Position numbers and translations under genes: made by a program
The notes under the pieces: generated by a model
The model's input: the letters and a program-made list of their open reading frames with translations, nothing else
Told to the model about the DNA's origin: nothing
The model's database searches: none
Assembly: GCF_000513095.1 (NCBI RefSeq)
Contig: NZ_BAUT01000024.1
Location: forward strand, 1 to 51,263
Origin: Halalkalibacter wakoensis JCM 9140
GTDB lineage: Bacteria; Bacillota; Bacilli; Bacillales; Bacillaceae_D
Length of the DNA: 51,263 bases
Direction of reading: 5' to 3'
In this document: positions 42,154-51,013 of the stretch, in pieces
Position numbering within the stretch: position 1 is the stretch's first letter
Layout: each line of letters opens with the position of its first letter

Positions 42154-42972
42154 ATGCAACCATATATTGTTTCTTTGCTTACAAATCAAAAGGATGCTGT
42201 ATTAAAACATTGGGAAAAGGAGTTAGAGGTTGTAAAGTCAAACAACTTCCTCTCGGCCATTAACGACAATGTCTATGAAAATATGAATAAAGAATTTATG
42301 GATTTTATTATGACTCAAGTTACGATGGAACAACAAGAAGCGCAGGGGCAACTAAGTTCATTTGCCGAAAAATATATACAGGCTGGCTGGCCCTTGTCTT
42401 ACTTTACACAAGGACTTCAGGCCTTCCGCCGAGTGTTGCTTGCTTTTTTGATGAGAAATGAGACAGATGTACAAGTTCTAATCTCAACGTTTGGTGACCT
42501 TGAAGAATGGATCGATGGGGTAATAAACCAGTTAGTTCATGATTATACCGGCAATTGGGAAGATATTATAGAAATGCAAAAACTATCATTGCTTGAGTTA
42601 TCTGCACCGTTGATACCGGTATTTGAAGGCGTAACCGTTATGCCGTTAATAGGGACAATTGATACAGCTAGGGCAAAGTTAATCATGGAAAACTTGTTAG
42701 AGGGTGTAATTGAACATCGCAGTCAAGTTGTCTTAATTGATATAACAGGTGTTCCAGTTGTCGATACGATGGTAGCTCATCATATTATTCAAGCCTCTGA
42801 AGCGGTACGGCTTGTTGGGGCATCGTGTATATTAGTGGGGATACGTCCTGAAATTGCGCAAACGATTGTGAATTTAGGGATTGATTTAAGCAAGTTTCCA
42901 ACAAAAAGTACGTTGCAAAAAGGGATTGAAACAGCTCTAGAGGTAACGAACAAAAAAATGATTGATTTGTAA
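42154..42972 (+). CDS. rsbRA: Stressosome co-antagonist RsbRA
   Basis: Sensor scaffold of the stressosome. 272 residues: N-terminal globin-like domain (about 1-140) and C-terminal STAS domain (about 150-265). The STAS phosphorylation segment is [12 protein letters not shown], with the threonine at the RsbT-phosphorylated position. ATG with GGAGG upstream. First gene of rsbRA-rsbS-rsbT-rsbU-rsbV-rsbW-sigB-rsbX. Confidence 0.94.
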   Translation: MQPYIVSLLTNQKDAVLKHWEKELEVVKSNNFLSAINDNVYENMNKEFMDFIMTQVTMEQQEAQGQLSSFAEKYIQAGWPLSYFTQGLQAFRRVLLAFLMRNETDVQVLISTFGDLEEWIDGVINQLVHDYTGNWEDIIEMQKLSLLELSAPLIPVFEGVTVMPLIGTIDTARAKLIMENLLEGVIEHRSQVVLIDITGVPVVDTMVAHHIIQASEAVRLVGASCILVGIRPEIAQTIVNLGIDLSKFPTKSTLQKGIETALEVTNKKMIDL

Positions 42973-42989
42973 GTTGGGGGAAAGTGAAA

Positions 42990-43346
42990 ATGAGAATTCC
43001 TATTTTAAAATTACACCAATATTTATTAATTAGTATCCAGGTAGAGTTAGATGATCAAACGGCTTTGCAGTTTCAAGAAGACCTATTAAACAAGATTCAT
43101 GTAGAGGGCTCACTTGGTGTTGTCATTGATTTAACGTCCGTTGACATGATTGACTCCTTTATAGCGAAAGTTCTTGGAGATGTAGTGGACATGTCAAGTT
43201 TGATGGGGGCGAAAGTCGTACTAACAGGAATTCAACCAGCGGTAGCCATTACACTGATTGATATGGGTATTACACTCGATGATGTTCAAACAGCGTTAGA
43301 CTTAGAGCAAGGTCTTACGAAGTTGCAACAAGAATTGGAGGGGTAA
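42990..43346 (+). CDS. rsbS: Stressosome protein RsbS
   Basis: Single STAS domain that holds RsbT in the stressosome until phosphorylated. The phosphorylated serine is Ser56 in [13 protein letters not shown]. The ATG at 42990 gives MRIPILKL and has GGGGG nine bases upstream; a GTG at 42984 is possible. 118 residues, like B. subtilis RsbS. Its stop is 2 bp before rsbT. Confidence 0.95.
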   Translation: MRIPILKLHQYLLISIQVELDDQTALQFQEDLLNKIHVEGSLGVVIDLTSVDMIDSFIAKVLGDVVDMSSLMGAKVVLTGIQPAVAITLIDMGITLDDVQTALDLEQGLTKLQQELEG

Positions 43347-43348
43347 GG

Positions 43349-43762
43349 ATGGAAACCCAATCCTGTGTTGAAGTAAAGAATGAATGGGGAATTGTTGCAG
43401 CTAGACAAGCCGGTCGTTCTTTAGCGAAAGAAGTAGGTTTTGGCAGTGTTGATCAAGCTCGGATTACGACTGCTATTTCTGAATTATCAAGAAACATTTA
43501 TCTGTATGCAAACAGAGGACAAGTTTGTTTGGAAATTGTAGAAAAATCTTCGAAGCTAGGGAAGAAAAAAGGAATCCAAATTATTGCTCGCGATCAAGGT
43601 CCTGGGATACCTGATCTACGTCAGGTTATGGTTGACGGATTTACGACTTCTGGGGGTATGGGGGCAGGTTTACCAGGAGTGAAACGGTTAATGGATGAGT
43701 TTGGAATCGACTCTGAAGTTGGCAAAGGTACAACGGTTAAAGCGACAAAGTGGCTTAGATAG
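43349..43762 (+). CDS. rsbT: Switch protein/serine-threonine kinase RsbT
   Basis: Kinase that phosphorylates RsbRA and RsbS under stress, then leaves to activate RsbU. 137 residues of GHKL ATPase fold: N-box ELSRNIYLYA, G1 box DQGPGIPDLR and G2 loop GGMGAGLPGV. ATG directly after GGAGGGG, 2 bp from rsbS. Confidence 0.95.
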   Translation: METQSCVEVKNEWGIVAARQAGRSLAKEVGFGSVDQARITTAISELSRNIYLYANRGQVCLEIVEKSSKLGKKKGIQIIARDQGPGIPDLRQVMVDGFTTSGGMGAGLPGVKRLMDEFGIDSEVGKGTTVKATKWLR

Positions 43763-43802
43763 GGATGAGAGTCTCTTTTATGAAAAATAAGGAGGGGCTT
43801 TT

Positions 43803-44816
43803 GTGAAACAAAGTGTTCAAAGTTTAGAAGATACTTATAAGCAAATATTGACGACTTTTTTGCAACAAAAAAATGAGCAAGGCTTGTACGAAGCCCAACA
43901 ATTTAGCAAAGTCTTACTTGAACAGCAAATAGCTCCCGAAGAATTAGTTAGTGTTCATCGTGAAGTACTAGAGTCGCTGTTCCCTTCAGTTTCAAATGAT
44001 GTGATTGATTCATTGGATTTGTTACTTGAGATTATGATGGGGTATGGACTTGCATACCGTGAACATCAAAGTTTGCGTGATCGCCAACGTGAATTAGAGT
44101 CAGAAATTAAGGTTGCTGCTAATATGCAACAAACTCTTCTTCCGAAAGAAAAACCAGACGTTGACTGTCTTGATATTGGTGTTATTAGTGTTCCGGCAGC
44201 TCAGATGAGTGGAGATTACTATCACTATATTACCGATGATCATCAATGTGTAGGTGTAGCCATTGCTGATATTATTGGGAAAGGTGTCCCGGCAGCACTT
44301 TGTATGTCCATGATTAAGTATGCAATGGACAGTTTACCGGAACAACGTTTACAACCAGCTGCCCTCTTGGAAAATTTAAATCGGGTAGTCGAGCAAAATA
44401 TTGGTGATGACATGTTTGTGACGATGATGTACGGTTCCTATGATCCACGTACTCACGATTTTCATTTTGCGGGTGCTGGACATGAACCGGGCTTTCTCTA
44501 TCGAGCGGATCGAGATCGGTTTGAGGAATTATTTGCTAAGGGAATTGCTTTAGGAGTTTCTCGGAAGCCAACCTTTAGAGAATATCACAGGAAAATCGAG
44601 GTTGGTGATATGATTGTTTTTCTGTCTGATGGTGTTACGGAAAGTCGGATTGGTGATCGATTTATTGAGCGGTCTGAAATCACAAGCCTAATAAAAGACT
44701 CAATGCACTTATCAGCTCAAGAGATTGTCGACAACGTTTATTATGAGCTAGCAAAGGCTCAGGAGTTTCTTTTAAAAGACGATTTTACATTAATGATTAT
44801 TAGACGAAAGGTTTAA
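43803..44816 (+). CDS. rsbU: PP2C-type phosphatase RsbU
   Basis: Dephosphorylates RsbV after binding RsbT. 337 residues: N-terminal RsbT-binding helical domain (about 1-85), a coiled linker, then a PP2C/SpoIIE domain with the metal-binding motifs SGDYYHY near residue 138 and DIIGKGVPAALC near 157, and FLSDGVTE near 277. GTG start with AAGGAGGGG upstream. Its last codons contain the -35 of the internal sigma-B promoter. Confidence 0.94.
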   Translation: MKQSVQSLEDTYKQILTTFLQQKNEQGLYEAQQFSKVLLEQQIAPEELVSVHREVLESLFPSVSNDVIDSLDLLLEIMMGYGLAYREHQSLRDRQRELESEIKVAANMQQTLLPKEKPDVDCLDIGVISVPAAQMSGDYYHYITDDHQCVGVAIADIIGKGVPAALCMSMIKYAMDSLPEQRLQPAALLENLNRVVEQNIGDDMFVTMMYGSYDPRTHDFHFAGAGHEPGFLYRADRDRFEELFAKGIALGVSRKPTFREYHRKIEVGDMIVFLSDGVTESRIGDRFIERSEITSLIKDSMHLSAQEIVDNVYYELAKAQEFLLKDDFTLMIIRRKV

Positions 44817-44836
44817 CGTCTATTGCTTTGTGGTAT
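44811..44836 (+). promoter_or_regulatory. Internal sigma-B promoter before rsbV
   Basis: GTTTAA (44811-44816), 14-bp spacer, TGGTAT (44831-44836), matching the sigma-B consensus GTTTAA-N14-GGGTAT at 11 of 12 positions. It is exactly where the autoregulatory promoter lies in B. subtilis, so rsbV-rsbW-sigB-rsbX is probably amplified by sigma-B itself. Confidence 0.85.
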
Positions 44837-44874
44837 AGAACATATATGAATATTCGTAAAGGAGGCTAAAAAAC

Positions 44875-45198
44875 ATGAATTTATCTATTCGTTATGAGGA
44901 AAAAGCAGAACTTGTCGTTGTCTATTTATCTGGGGAAATTGATGCCTATACAGCTCCAAAATTGCGTGAAGAATTGATTCCATTCGCTGAGGAAGGGACT
45001 AATGTTAGGATTGACCTTTCTGGTGTTGATTATATTGATAGTACAGGCCTAGGCGTTTTTATTGGGGTATTAAAAGCAACAGATGTACATGACGGACGTT
45101 TAACATTGGTTGGAATGTCTCCAAGAGTACAGCGTCTTTTTACGATTACAGGCTTAGATGAAGTGATGACGATTGAAGAGGGGGAAGGTTCAAAATGA
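44875..45198 (+). CDS. rsbV: Anti-sigma-B factor antagonist RsbV
   Basis: STAS-domain protein that binds RsbW when dephosphorylated, releasing sigma-B. 107 residues; phosphorylation site Ser56 in DYIDSTGLGVF. AAAGGAGG before the ATG. Overlaps rsbW by 4 bp (ATGA). Confidence 0.96.
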   Translation: MNLSIRYEEKAELVVVYLSGEIDAYTAPKLREELIPFAEEGTNVRIDLSGVDYIDSTGLGVFIGVLKATDVHDGRLTLVGMSPRVQRLFTITGLDEVMTIEEGEGSK

Positions 45199-45683
45199 AT
45201 CAAAATGAAGCGGACCACATTGTAATGAGCGTACCTGCTAAGCCGGAATATGTGGGAGTAATCCGTTTGACTGTTTCTGGAATTGCCAATCGGGCTGGTT
45301 TTACTTACGACGAAATTGAAGATATGAAGATTGCAGTTGCAGAAGCATGTACCAACGTCGTAACCCATGCATATGAGGACAGCGGTTCGATGAGTATTTC
45401 TTATTTGTTGTATGAAGATAGAATGGAAATTATTGTGGCTGATAATGGTCAAAGTTTTGATGTTTCAAAAGTAAAGGAACATCTTGGGCCGGTTGATGCT
45501 AATCGGCCGGTAGGGGATTTAAAAGAAGGTGGTCTTGGTTTGTTCTTAATTAGTACGCTGATGGACAAGGTGGAGATCAATGATGAATCAGGTATTGTAC
45601 TGGTAATGACGAAGTTCCTTCATGGAGATGGGGTGGAACAGAATGTCAGTGGACTCGGGCAAACTACACAACCAGAACAATGA
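45195..45683 (+). CDS. rsbW: Anti-sigma-B factor / serine kinase RsbW
   Basis: Binds and inhibits sigma-B and phosphorylates RsbV. 162 residues, GHKL ATPase fold: N-box AVAEACTNVVTHAY, G1 box VADNGQSFD, G2 loop GGLGLFLIST. The start overlaps the rsbV stop, and its end overlaps the sigB start by 41 bp, keeping the three proteins in balance. Confidence 0.96.
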   Translation: MNQNEADHIVMSVPAKPEYVGVIRLTVSGIANRAGFTYDEIEDMKIAVAEACTNVVTHAYEDSGSMSISYLLYEDRMEIIVADNGQSFDVSKVKEHLGPVDANRPVGDLKEGGLGLFLISTLMDKVEINDESGIVLVMTKFLHGDGVEQNVSGLGQTTQPEQ

Positions 45684-46431
45684 GCAAGTGTATGAATGGA
45701 TTCAGCATTATCAACAATTTGATGACGATGAATCGCAATTGAAACTTGTAAAACATTATGAGGCACTCGTACGCTCATTAGCCCGTAAGTTTTCGAAAGG
45801 GCGCGATTATGATGAGGATATGTTCCAAGTAGGAATGGTTGGGCTTCTAGCTGCCTTAAAACGATATGATGTTGAATTTGGAAAAAGCTTTGAATCTTTT
45901 GCGATCCCGACAATAGTCGGAGAAATAAAACGATTTATTCGTGACAAAACGTGGAGTGTCCATGTTCCTAGACGAATTAAAGAGTTAGGGCCAAAGATAA
46001 AAAATGCAGTAGAAAAACTAACCGTTGAATTTCAACGGTCACCATTGGTTCATGAACTAGCTGAATACTTAGGTGTCTCTGAAGAAGAAGTGTTAGAGAC
46101 GATGGAAATGAGCAAAAGTTACCAAGCTCTTTCAGTTGACCGGTCAATTGAGGCTGATCAGGAGGGCGGGGAAGTCACATTATTAGACTTAGTTGGAGAT
46201 GTTGACGCTGGCTATGAGGAAGCGAATCAAAAGTTATTACTTGAAGAGGCATTTCATGTGCTAGATGATCGTGAAAAGCAAATTTTGATTTGCACGTATT
46301 TTGATAACTGTAGTCAAAAAGAGACAGGAGAAAAATTAGGAATGTCTCAAATGCATGTTTCGAGATTACAGCGAAGGGCCTTACAAAAATTGAGGGAATC
46401 AATTCAAGTTGAACCTTCGGAGATTTTTTAA
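45643..46431 (+). CDS. sigB: General stress sigma factor SigB
   Basis: RNA polymerase sigma factor of the general stress response. 262 residues of a sigma-70 type 3 protein: region 2 with QVGMVGLLAALKRYD and FAIPTIVGEIKRFIRDKTW, region 3 following VHVPRRIKELG, and region 4 with SQKETGEKLGMSQMHVSRLQRRA. The ATG at 45643 has GGGGTGG six bases upstream; an in-frame start at 45622 would lie over that site. It overlaps rsbW by 41 bp and rsbX by one base. Confidence 0.96.
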   Translation: MSVDSGKLHNQNNEQVYEWIQHYQQFDDDESQLKLVKHYEALVRSLARKFSKGRDYDEDMFQVGMVGLLAALKRYDVEFGKSFESFAIPTIVGEIKRFIRDKTWSVHVPRRIKELGPKIKNAVEKLTVEFQRSPLVHELAEYLGVSEEEVLETMEMSKSYQALSVDRSIEADQEGGEVTLLDLVGDVDAGYEEANQKLLLEEAFHVLDDREKQILICTYFDNCSQKETGEKLGMSQMHVSRLQRRALQKLRESIQVEPSEIF

Positions 46432-47030
46432 TGATATCCACATATGCGAATGAAAAAATTAAAGTGACAGCTTATGAGCGAGCGAAGCATGGGAATTCGT
46501 GCAGTGGAGATACACATGTATTCATTGAGAGTTCTGACTATGTTGTTTGCGCCGTTATTGATGGATTAGGTAGCGGGGAAGGTGCGTTTCAATCGGCTAT
46601 TGCCGCTTTAAATGTTATTCAATCGCACCACCACCTTGCTGTTTCACAAATGGTTGGATTGTGTAACGATGCGTTAGGTCAAAAACGTGGTGTTGTTTTA
46701 ACTGTTGTGAAATTTGATTTAAAAGAACAATTAGTGGATTATTGCAATGTTGGGAACATCGGATTTGTGATGTATTTACCTGATGGAAAAACGATACAAC
46801 CTGTGCCTGCAAGAGGTTATTTATCTGGTAAAAAGCAAACATTTGCACAAAACTCTTTCCCGTATTTGAAGGACAGTGTCTTTATGCTTTATTCTGATGG
46901 AGTGAAGAAGAAACCATCTAAGCAAATGGTAAAAGATTTGGCAATTGGTGAGAATGGATCGGATCAAGTTCTTGAAAATGATTGGTTTGCAGCGGACGAT
47001 GTGACAATTCTTTTTGGAAAGCTATATTGA
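46431..47030 (+). CDS. rsbX: Serine phosphatase RsbX
   Basis: PP2C-like phosphatase that resets the stressosome by dephosphorylating RsbS and RsbRA. 199 residues with VCAVIDGLGSGEGA (metal site) and VFMLYSDGVKKKPS. Its ATG shares a base with the sigB stop (TAATG). Last gene of the operon. Confidence 0.93.
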   Translation: MISTYANEKIKVTAYERAKHGNSCSGDTHVFIESSDYVVCAVIDGLGSGEGAFQSAIAALNVIQSHHHLAVSQMVGLCNDALGQKRGVVLTVVKFDLKEQLVDYCNVGNIGFVMYLPDGKTIQPVPARGYLSGKKQTFAQNSFPYLKDSVFMLYSDGVKKKPSKQMVKDLAIGENGSDQVLENDWFAADDVTILFGKLY

Positions 47031-47038
47031 GTTTAAAT

Positions 47039-47105
47039 GAGGCTCTCGTTAATTTAATTCTTGGCTTTAACTGTCAAAGAAAAAATTAAGCGGAGCCTCT
47101 TTATG
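47039..47105 (+). terminator. Terminator after rsbX
   Basis: GAGGCTC...GAGCCTC with inner AATTTAATTCTT/AAGAAAAAATT pairing and TTTATG after it. The T-run is short, so efficiency is uncertain. Confidence 0.55.
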
Positions 47106-47187
47106 TGTAGATGGGCTATAGCTTCTAGAATGAATGAAGAAATGTATGCTATCATAAAAACTAGATTCTAATTGGTGAGGTGTTCGA

Positions 47188-49371
47188 ATGAACGAGGCAA
47201 AGCAAAAAGAAACAGTGTTACAAATAGCAAAAGAGCTTAACGTGAAAACATCATACATAGAACAATTAATTACGTTAGTGGCTGAAGGAAATACGGTTCC
47301 TTTTATTGCTCGTTATCGTAAAGAGATGACAGGTGGACTTGATGAAGTTCAAATTCGAACGATCGTTGAAAGATGGGAATATTCAAATCAGTTAGCGAAC
47401 CGTCAAGAGGAAGTCATTCGTTTAATTAATGAGCAAGGGAAGTTGACGGATGAACTTGCTACAAAAATCAACTCAGCTAAAAAGTTGCAAGAAATAGAGG
47501 ATCTATACCGTCCGTATAAACAAAAAAGAAGAACGAGAGCAACTGTTGCAAAAGAAAAAGGGCTTGAGCCTTTAGCTTTATGGTTGCAATCGTTGCCGAA
47601 AACAGGGTCTGTAGAAGAGGAAGCAACAAAGTACTTTTCGGATGAACATGAACTAACGAAAGTTGAAGATGTTCTTGCTGGTGCGAAAGATATTATTGCA
47701 GAGTCTGTATCGGACGATGCTGAAATTAGAAAAGCGATCCGACTAATAGGCTTTAAAGATGGAAAAATGAAGACAGCTTCAAAAGATGAAGAAGCGGATG
47801 AAAAACAAGTTTTTGAGATGTATTATGAGTATGAAGAGGCGATAAAATCAATCGTACCTCACCGTATATTAGCGATGAATCGTGGTGAGAAAGAGGGAAT
47901 CCTTCGAGTTTCATTGGTATTTCCAGTGGACCGTATTTTAAAAGAAACAAAAAGGAAGCTCGTGCGCTACCCCAATTCGCCTACAGCTACTATTGTGGAA
48001 GAGGCTATTGAAGATGGGTATAAGCGATTAATTGAACCTTCCATAGAAAGAGACATACGTAACGAATTGACGGAAAAAGCCGAAGAGCAAGCAATCCATA
48101 TTTTTGCTGAAAACCTTCGTCATTTGTTGTTGCAACCTCCAATGAAGGACAAGGTCGTTTTAGGGGTGGATCCTGCTTACCGTACAGGCTGTAAGCTAGC
48201 GGTGGTCGATGAGACTGGAAAGGTTCTTGATATTTCAGTTATTTACCCTACTCCTCCTCGTAATGAAACGGAGAAGGCAAAAGCTGTGGTGAAGCAATTT
48301 ATTGAAAAATATGATGTAGAGATGGTAGCAATCGGAAATGGGACGGCTTCTCGTGAAACAGAGCAATTTATTGCAGATGTTATGAAAGAACTAACGAAGC
48401 CTGTATACTATCTAATTGTGAATGAAGCTGGAGCGAGTGTGTACTCTGCCTCTGAACTAGGGAGAGAGGAATTTCCTGATTTGCAAGTGGAGGAACGCAG
48501 TGCAGCATCTATTGCTCGTAGGTTGCAAGACCCGTTAGCTGAACTAGTGAAAATTGATCCTAAGTCTGTCGGGGTTGGTCAATATCAGCATGATGTGTCA
48601 CAAAAAAGGCTAAACGAGTCATTAACCTTTGTTGTCGAAACAGTCGTTAACCAAGTTGGAGTGAATGTGAACACAGCATCTGTGTCTTTATTGCAATATG
48701 TTGCCGGCTTATCTAAAGCTGTAGCGACCAATGTTGTCAAAAAACGCGATGAGGAAGGTCGTTTCACAAATCGAAAACAATTGAAGAAGATCCCTCGACT
48801 TGGGGCAAAAACGTATGAACAAGCCATTGGATTTTTGAGAATTCAAGACGGAGATCAACCACTTGATTCAACTGCCATCCACCCGGAGAGTTATAAAGAA
48901 GTTGAAAGGTTGTTAAAACATATTGATGCGACAGTTCAAGAAATAGGAACGGAAAAAGTGAGGGAACAATTACAAGCGATTAATGTGGAGCAGTTAGCCG
49001 CAGAATTAGAAATCGGTGTTCCAACATTAAAGGATATTGTTGATAGTTTGATTCGACCGTCAAGAGATCCTCGTGATGAAGTGGCGAAACCTTTATTAAA
49101 GCAAGATGTTTTAAAAATGGAAGATTTACAAGTCGGTATGGAGCTACAAGGGACGGTTCGGAATGTCGTCGACTTCGGAGCTTTTGTAGATATCGGTGTG
49201 AAACAAGATGGACTTGTCCATATTTCAAAAATAACTAATCGTTTTATTAAGCATCCACTTGAAGTTGTTGCGGTTGGTCAGATCGTAACGGTTTGGGTCG
49301 AACAAGTCGATGTACAAAAAGGCAGAGTTTCTTTAACGATGAAGCAACCAGAGGTTCAACACGTATCCTAA
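47188..49371 (+). CDS. tex: Tex family RNA-binding transcriptional accessory protein
   Basis: Nucleic-acid-binding protein of 727 residues, associated with transcription fidelity and stress in other bacteria. In order: N-terminal helical domain with NTVPFIARYRKEMTGGLDE (about 31-50), a YqgF-like RNase H fold beginning VVLGVDPAYRTGCKLAVVD (about 327), a helix-hairpin-helix region (NVNTASVSLLQYVAGLSK, about 495-512, and IPRLGAKTYEQA), and a C-terminal S1 domain (about 650-722) with GTVRNVVDFGAFVDIG. GAGGTG before the ATG. Monocistronic with a terminator. Confidence 0.95.
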   Translation: MNEAKQKETVLQIAKELNVKTSYIEQLITLVAEGNTVPFIARYRKEMTGGLDEVQIRTIVERWEYSNQLANRQEEVIRLINEQGKLTDELATKINSAKKLQEIEDLYRPYKQKRRTRATVAKEKGLEPLALWLQSLPKTGSVEEEATKYFSDEHELTKVEDVLAGAKDIIAESVSDDAEIRKAIRLIGFKDGKMKTASKDEEADEKQVFEMYYEYEEAIKSIVPHRILAMNRGEKEGILRVSLVFPVDRILKETKRKLVRYPNSPTATIVEEAIEDGYKRLIEPSIERDIRNELTEKAEEQAIHIFAENLRHLLLQPPMKDKVVLGVDPAYRTGCKLAVVDETGKVLDISVIYPTPPRNETEKAKAVVKQFIEKYDVEMVAIGNGTASRETEQFIADVMKELTKPVYYLIVNEAGASVYSASELGREEFPDLQVEERSAASIARRLQDPLAELVKIDPKSVGVGQYQHDVSQKRLNESLTFVVETVVNQVGVNVNTASVSLLQYVAGLSKAVATNVVKKRDEEGRFTNRKQLKKIPRLGAKTYEQAIGFLRIQDGDQPLDSTAIHPESYKEVERLLKHIDATVQEIGTEKVREQLQAINVEQLAAELEIGVPTLKDIVDSLIRPSRDPRDEVAKPLLKQDVLKMEDLQVGMELQGTVRNVVDFGAFVDIGVKQDGLVHISKITNRFIKHPLEVVAVGQIVTVWVEQVDVQKGRVSLTMKQPEVQHVS

Positions 49372-49378
49372 TGAAAAA

Positions 49379-49415
49379 GGTGCCAAAAGGGTAATGATAC
49401 CTTTTGGCATTTTTT
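49379..49415 (+). terminator. Terminator between tex and cmpA (possibly bidirectional)
   Basis: TGCCAAAAGG and its complement CCTTTTGGCA, followed by TTTTTTA on the plus strand. An upstream A-run gives Ts for the minus strand, so it may also serve cmpA. Confidence 0.88.
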
Positions 49416-49425
49416 ATTTCAAAAA

Positions 49426-49548
49426 TTAATAATTAACCTCTGATTCTTTTTCTTTGTAATAAAACCAACATTGGTTCAGCACTTTGATTTGATAGCGGTC
49501 CTTTTCTAAATACGCTCGTTTTAACTGTTGTCTTAGCCAAGTAGGCAT
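49426..49548 (-). CDS. cmpA: Cortex morphogenetic protein CmpA
   Basis: A 40-residue protein starting MPTWLRQQLKRAYLEKDRYQ with LLNQCW-like VLNQCWFYYKEKE, closely matching the 37-residue B. subtilis CmpA, a mother-cell protein that links coat and cortex assembly by promoting SpoIVA degradation via ClpXP. AAGGAG lies about eight bases before the ATG. Its place between tex and sprT is the same as in B. subtilis. It shows the organism is a spore former. Confidence 0.88.
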   Translation of the reverse strand: MPTWLRQQLKRAYLEKDRYQIKVLNQCWFYYKEKESEVNY

Positions 49549-49585
49549 AAGAATCAGCTCCTTAACAACTTACTCTATTTGGATT

Positions 49586-49614
49586 ATTATATGTAAGAGG
49601 GTTTGTCAAAGTTG
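49586..49614 (-). promoter_or_regulatory. Possible sigma-E promoter of cmpA
   Basis: On the minus strand CATATAAT (49593-49586) fits the SigE -10 CATANNNT; 14 bp upstream is CAACTTT, a weak match to KMATATT. cmpA is SigE-controlled in B. subtilis, so the site is plausible, but the -35 is poor. Confidence 0.45.
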
Positions 49615-49632
49615 AGGGATTGGTGAAGATTA

Positions 49633-50103
49633 ATGGATAAAATTCAAAATGAAATGACAAGTGGTCAATTACAAAGCTTGGTAGAGCGGATTTCATTGAG
49701 GGAGTTTGGGTGGGAATTCAAGCACAAAGCCATGTTTAATAATAGACTTAGAACAACCGGAGGACGTTATTTGTTGAGGAGCCACAATATTGAGATTAAT
49801 CCGAAACAGCTTGTTTATTTTGGAGAGGAAGCACTTGTAGGAATCATTAAACATGAACTTTGTCATTATCATTTGCATTTACAAGGGAAAGGGTACCAAC
49901 ATCGTGACCAAGATTTTAAAGATTTAATGGAACGAGTTGGAGCACCGCGGTTTTGTGATATCGTTCCTGGAACGCTGAATCAATCATCCGTTATCCATCA
50001 GTATGCTTGTACAAAATGCAGTCTAGTTTATAAAAGAAAAAGAAAGTTAGACGTTAAAAAATTTGTCTGTGGGAAATGCAAAGGGAAACTTAAAAAAATA
50101 TAA
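49633..50103 (+). CDS. sprT: SprT-like zinc metalloprotease family protein
   Basis: Predicted zinc-dependent peptidase of 156 residues. The HExxH motif is His74-Glu75-Leu-Cys-His78 in [12 protein letters not shown], and a third His ligand lies in YQHRDQDF near residue 88. A C-terminal zinc ribbon follows: [10 protein letters not shown] and [10 protein letters not shown], two CxxC pairs. This matches bacterial SprT/YdcK proteins. The ATG at 49633 is used although the ribosome site (TTGGTGAAGA) is weak. Cellular target unknown. Confidence 0.92.
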   Translation: MDKIQNEMTSGQLQSLVERISLREFGWEFKHKAMFNNRLRTTGGRYLLRSHNIEINPKQLVYFGEEALVGIIKHELCHYHLHLQGKGYQHRDQDFKDLMERVGAPRFCDIVPGTLNQSSVIHQYACTKCSLVYKRKRKLDVKKFVCGKCKGKLKKI

Positions 50104-50112
50104 AAAAGAGTA

Positions 50113-50142
50113 TTGCAAACTAATCTAGTCCTGTGCTATATT
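50113..50142 (+). promoter_or_regulatory. Upstream tRNA operon promoter P1
   Basis: TTGCAA (50113-50118), 18-bp spacer, TATATT (50137-50142). Confidence 0.6.
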
Positions 50143-50179
50143 ATAGAAGTCGCCTGAGCGAAAGATGTTTTAAAAAAGG

Positions 50180-50208
50180 TTGACACGCTTTAGGTAATAG
50201 ATTAAAAT
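50180..50208 (+). promoter_or_regulatory. Main tRNA operon promoter P2
   Basis: TTGACA (50180-50185), 17-bp spacer, TAAAAT (50203-50208), about 20 bp before tRNA-Asn. Both promoters are followed by AAGTCGC. Tandem strong promoters are typical of stable-RNA operons. Confidence 0.75.
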
Positions 50209-50227
50209 ATCTAAAGTCGCAAGATAT

Positions 50228-50302
50228 TCCACAGTAGCTCAGTGGTAGAGCTATCGGCTGTTAACCGATCGGTCGTAGGTTCGAGTCCTACCTGTGGAGC
50301 CA
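50228..50302 (+). tRNA. tRNA-Asn (GTT)
   Basis: Complete cloverleaf, 75 nt with encoded CCA: acceptor TCCACAG/CTGTGGA, anticodon loop CTGTTAA, T loop TTCGAGT. Confidence 0.98.
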
Positions 50303-50303
50303 T

Positions 50304-50394
50304 GGAGAAGTACCCAAGTGGCTGAAGGGGCGCCCCTGCTAAGGGTGTAGGTCGTTTACGCGGCGCGAGGGTTCAAATCCCTCCTTCTCCGCCA
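50304..50394 (+). tRNA. tRNA-Ser (GCT)
   Basis: 91 nt with a long variable arm typical of class II tRNAs; acceptor GGAGAAG/CTTCTCC, anticodon GCT, encoded CCA. It starts one base after tRNA-Asn. Confidence 0.97.
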
Positions 50395-50406
50395 CATATT
50401 TTAAGT

Positions 50407-50481
50407 GGCCCGTTGGTCAAGTGGTTAAGACACCGCCCTTTCACGGCGGTAACACGGGTTCGAATCCCGTACGGGTCACCA
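50407..50481 (+). tRNA. tRNA-Glu (TTC)
   Basis: 75 nt; acceptor GGCCCGT/ACGGGTC with one G-T pair, anticodon TTC in CCTTTCAC, encoded CCA. Confidence 0.97.
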
Positions 50482-50502
50482 TTTAGTTTATTTTAGAAAT
50501 TC

Positions 50503-50578
50503 GGAGGATTAGCTCAGCTGGGAGAGCACCTGCCTTACAAGCAGGGGGTCGGCGGTTCGATCCCGTCATCCTCCACCA
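50503..50578 (+). tRNA. tRNA-Val (TAC)
   Basis: 76 nt; acceptor GGAGGAT/ATCCTCC, anticodon TAC in CTTACAA, encoded CCA. Confidence 0.98.
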
Positions 50579-50585
50579 TATTTTT

Positions 50586-50662
50586 GGTCCGGTAGTTCAG
50601 TTGGTTAGAATGCCTGCCTGTCACGCAGGAGGTCGCGGGTTCGAGTCCCGTCCGGACCGCCA
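50586..50662 (+). tRNA. tRNA-Asp (GTC)
   Basis: 77 nt; acceptor GGTCCGG/CCGGACC, anticodon GTC in CTGTCAC, encoded CCA. Confidence 0.98.
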
Positions 50663-50671
50663 TTCACCTTT

Positions 50672-50753
50672 GCGGGTGTGGCGGAATTGGCAGACGCGCT
50701 AGACTTAGGATCTAGTGTCTTATGACGTGGGGGTTCGACTCCCTTCACCCGCA
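50672..50753 (+). tRNA. tRNA-Leu (TAG), CCA not encoded
   Basis: Class II tRNA with acceptor GCGGGTG/CACCCGC, anticodon TAG in CTTAGGA and a variable arm. The discriminator A is followed by CTG, so the 3' CCA must be added by the CCA-adding enzyme; the other nine tRNAs here encode it. Confidence 0.96.
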
Positions 50754-50787
50754 CTGTATAACTGTTATGAATATGTTTGGTGTGAAC

Positions 50788-50874
<87 letters not shown>

Positions 50875-50908
50875 TTAATATAGTAGTTTTTGGTTTTTAT
50901 AGTTTTTG

Positions 50909-50985
50909 CGGGAAGTGGCTCAGCTTGGTAGAGCACCTGGTTTGGGACCAGGGGGTCGCAGGTTCAAATCCTGTCTTCCCGACCA
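50909..50985 (+). tRNA. tRNA-Pro (TGG)
   Basis: 77 nt; acceptor CGGGAAG/CTTCCCG, anticodon TGG in TTTGGGA, encoded CCA. Confidence 0.98.
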
Positions 50986-51013
50986 TTTCTTTTTGATTAG
51001 TGAATTATTTTAT

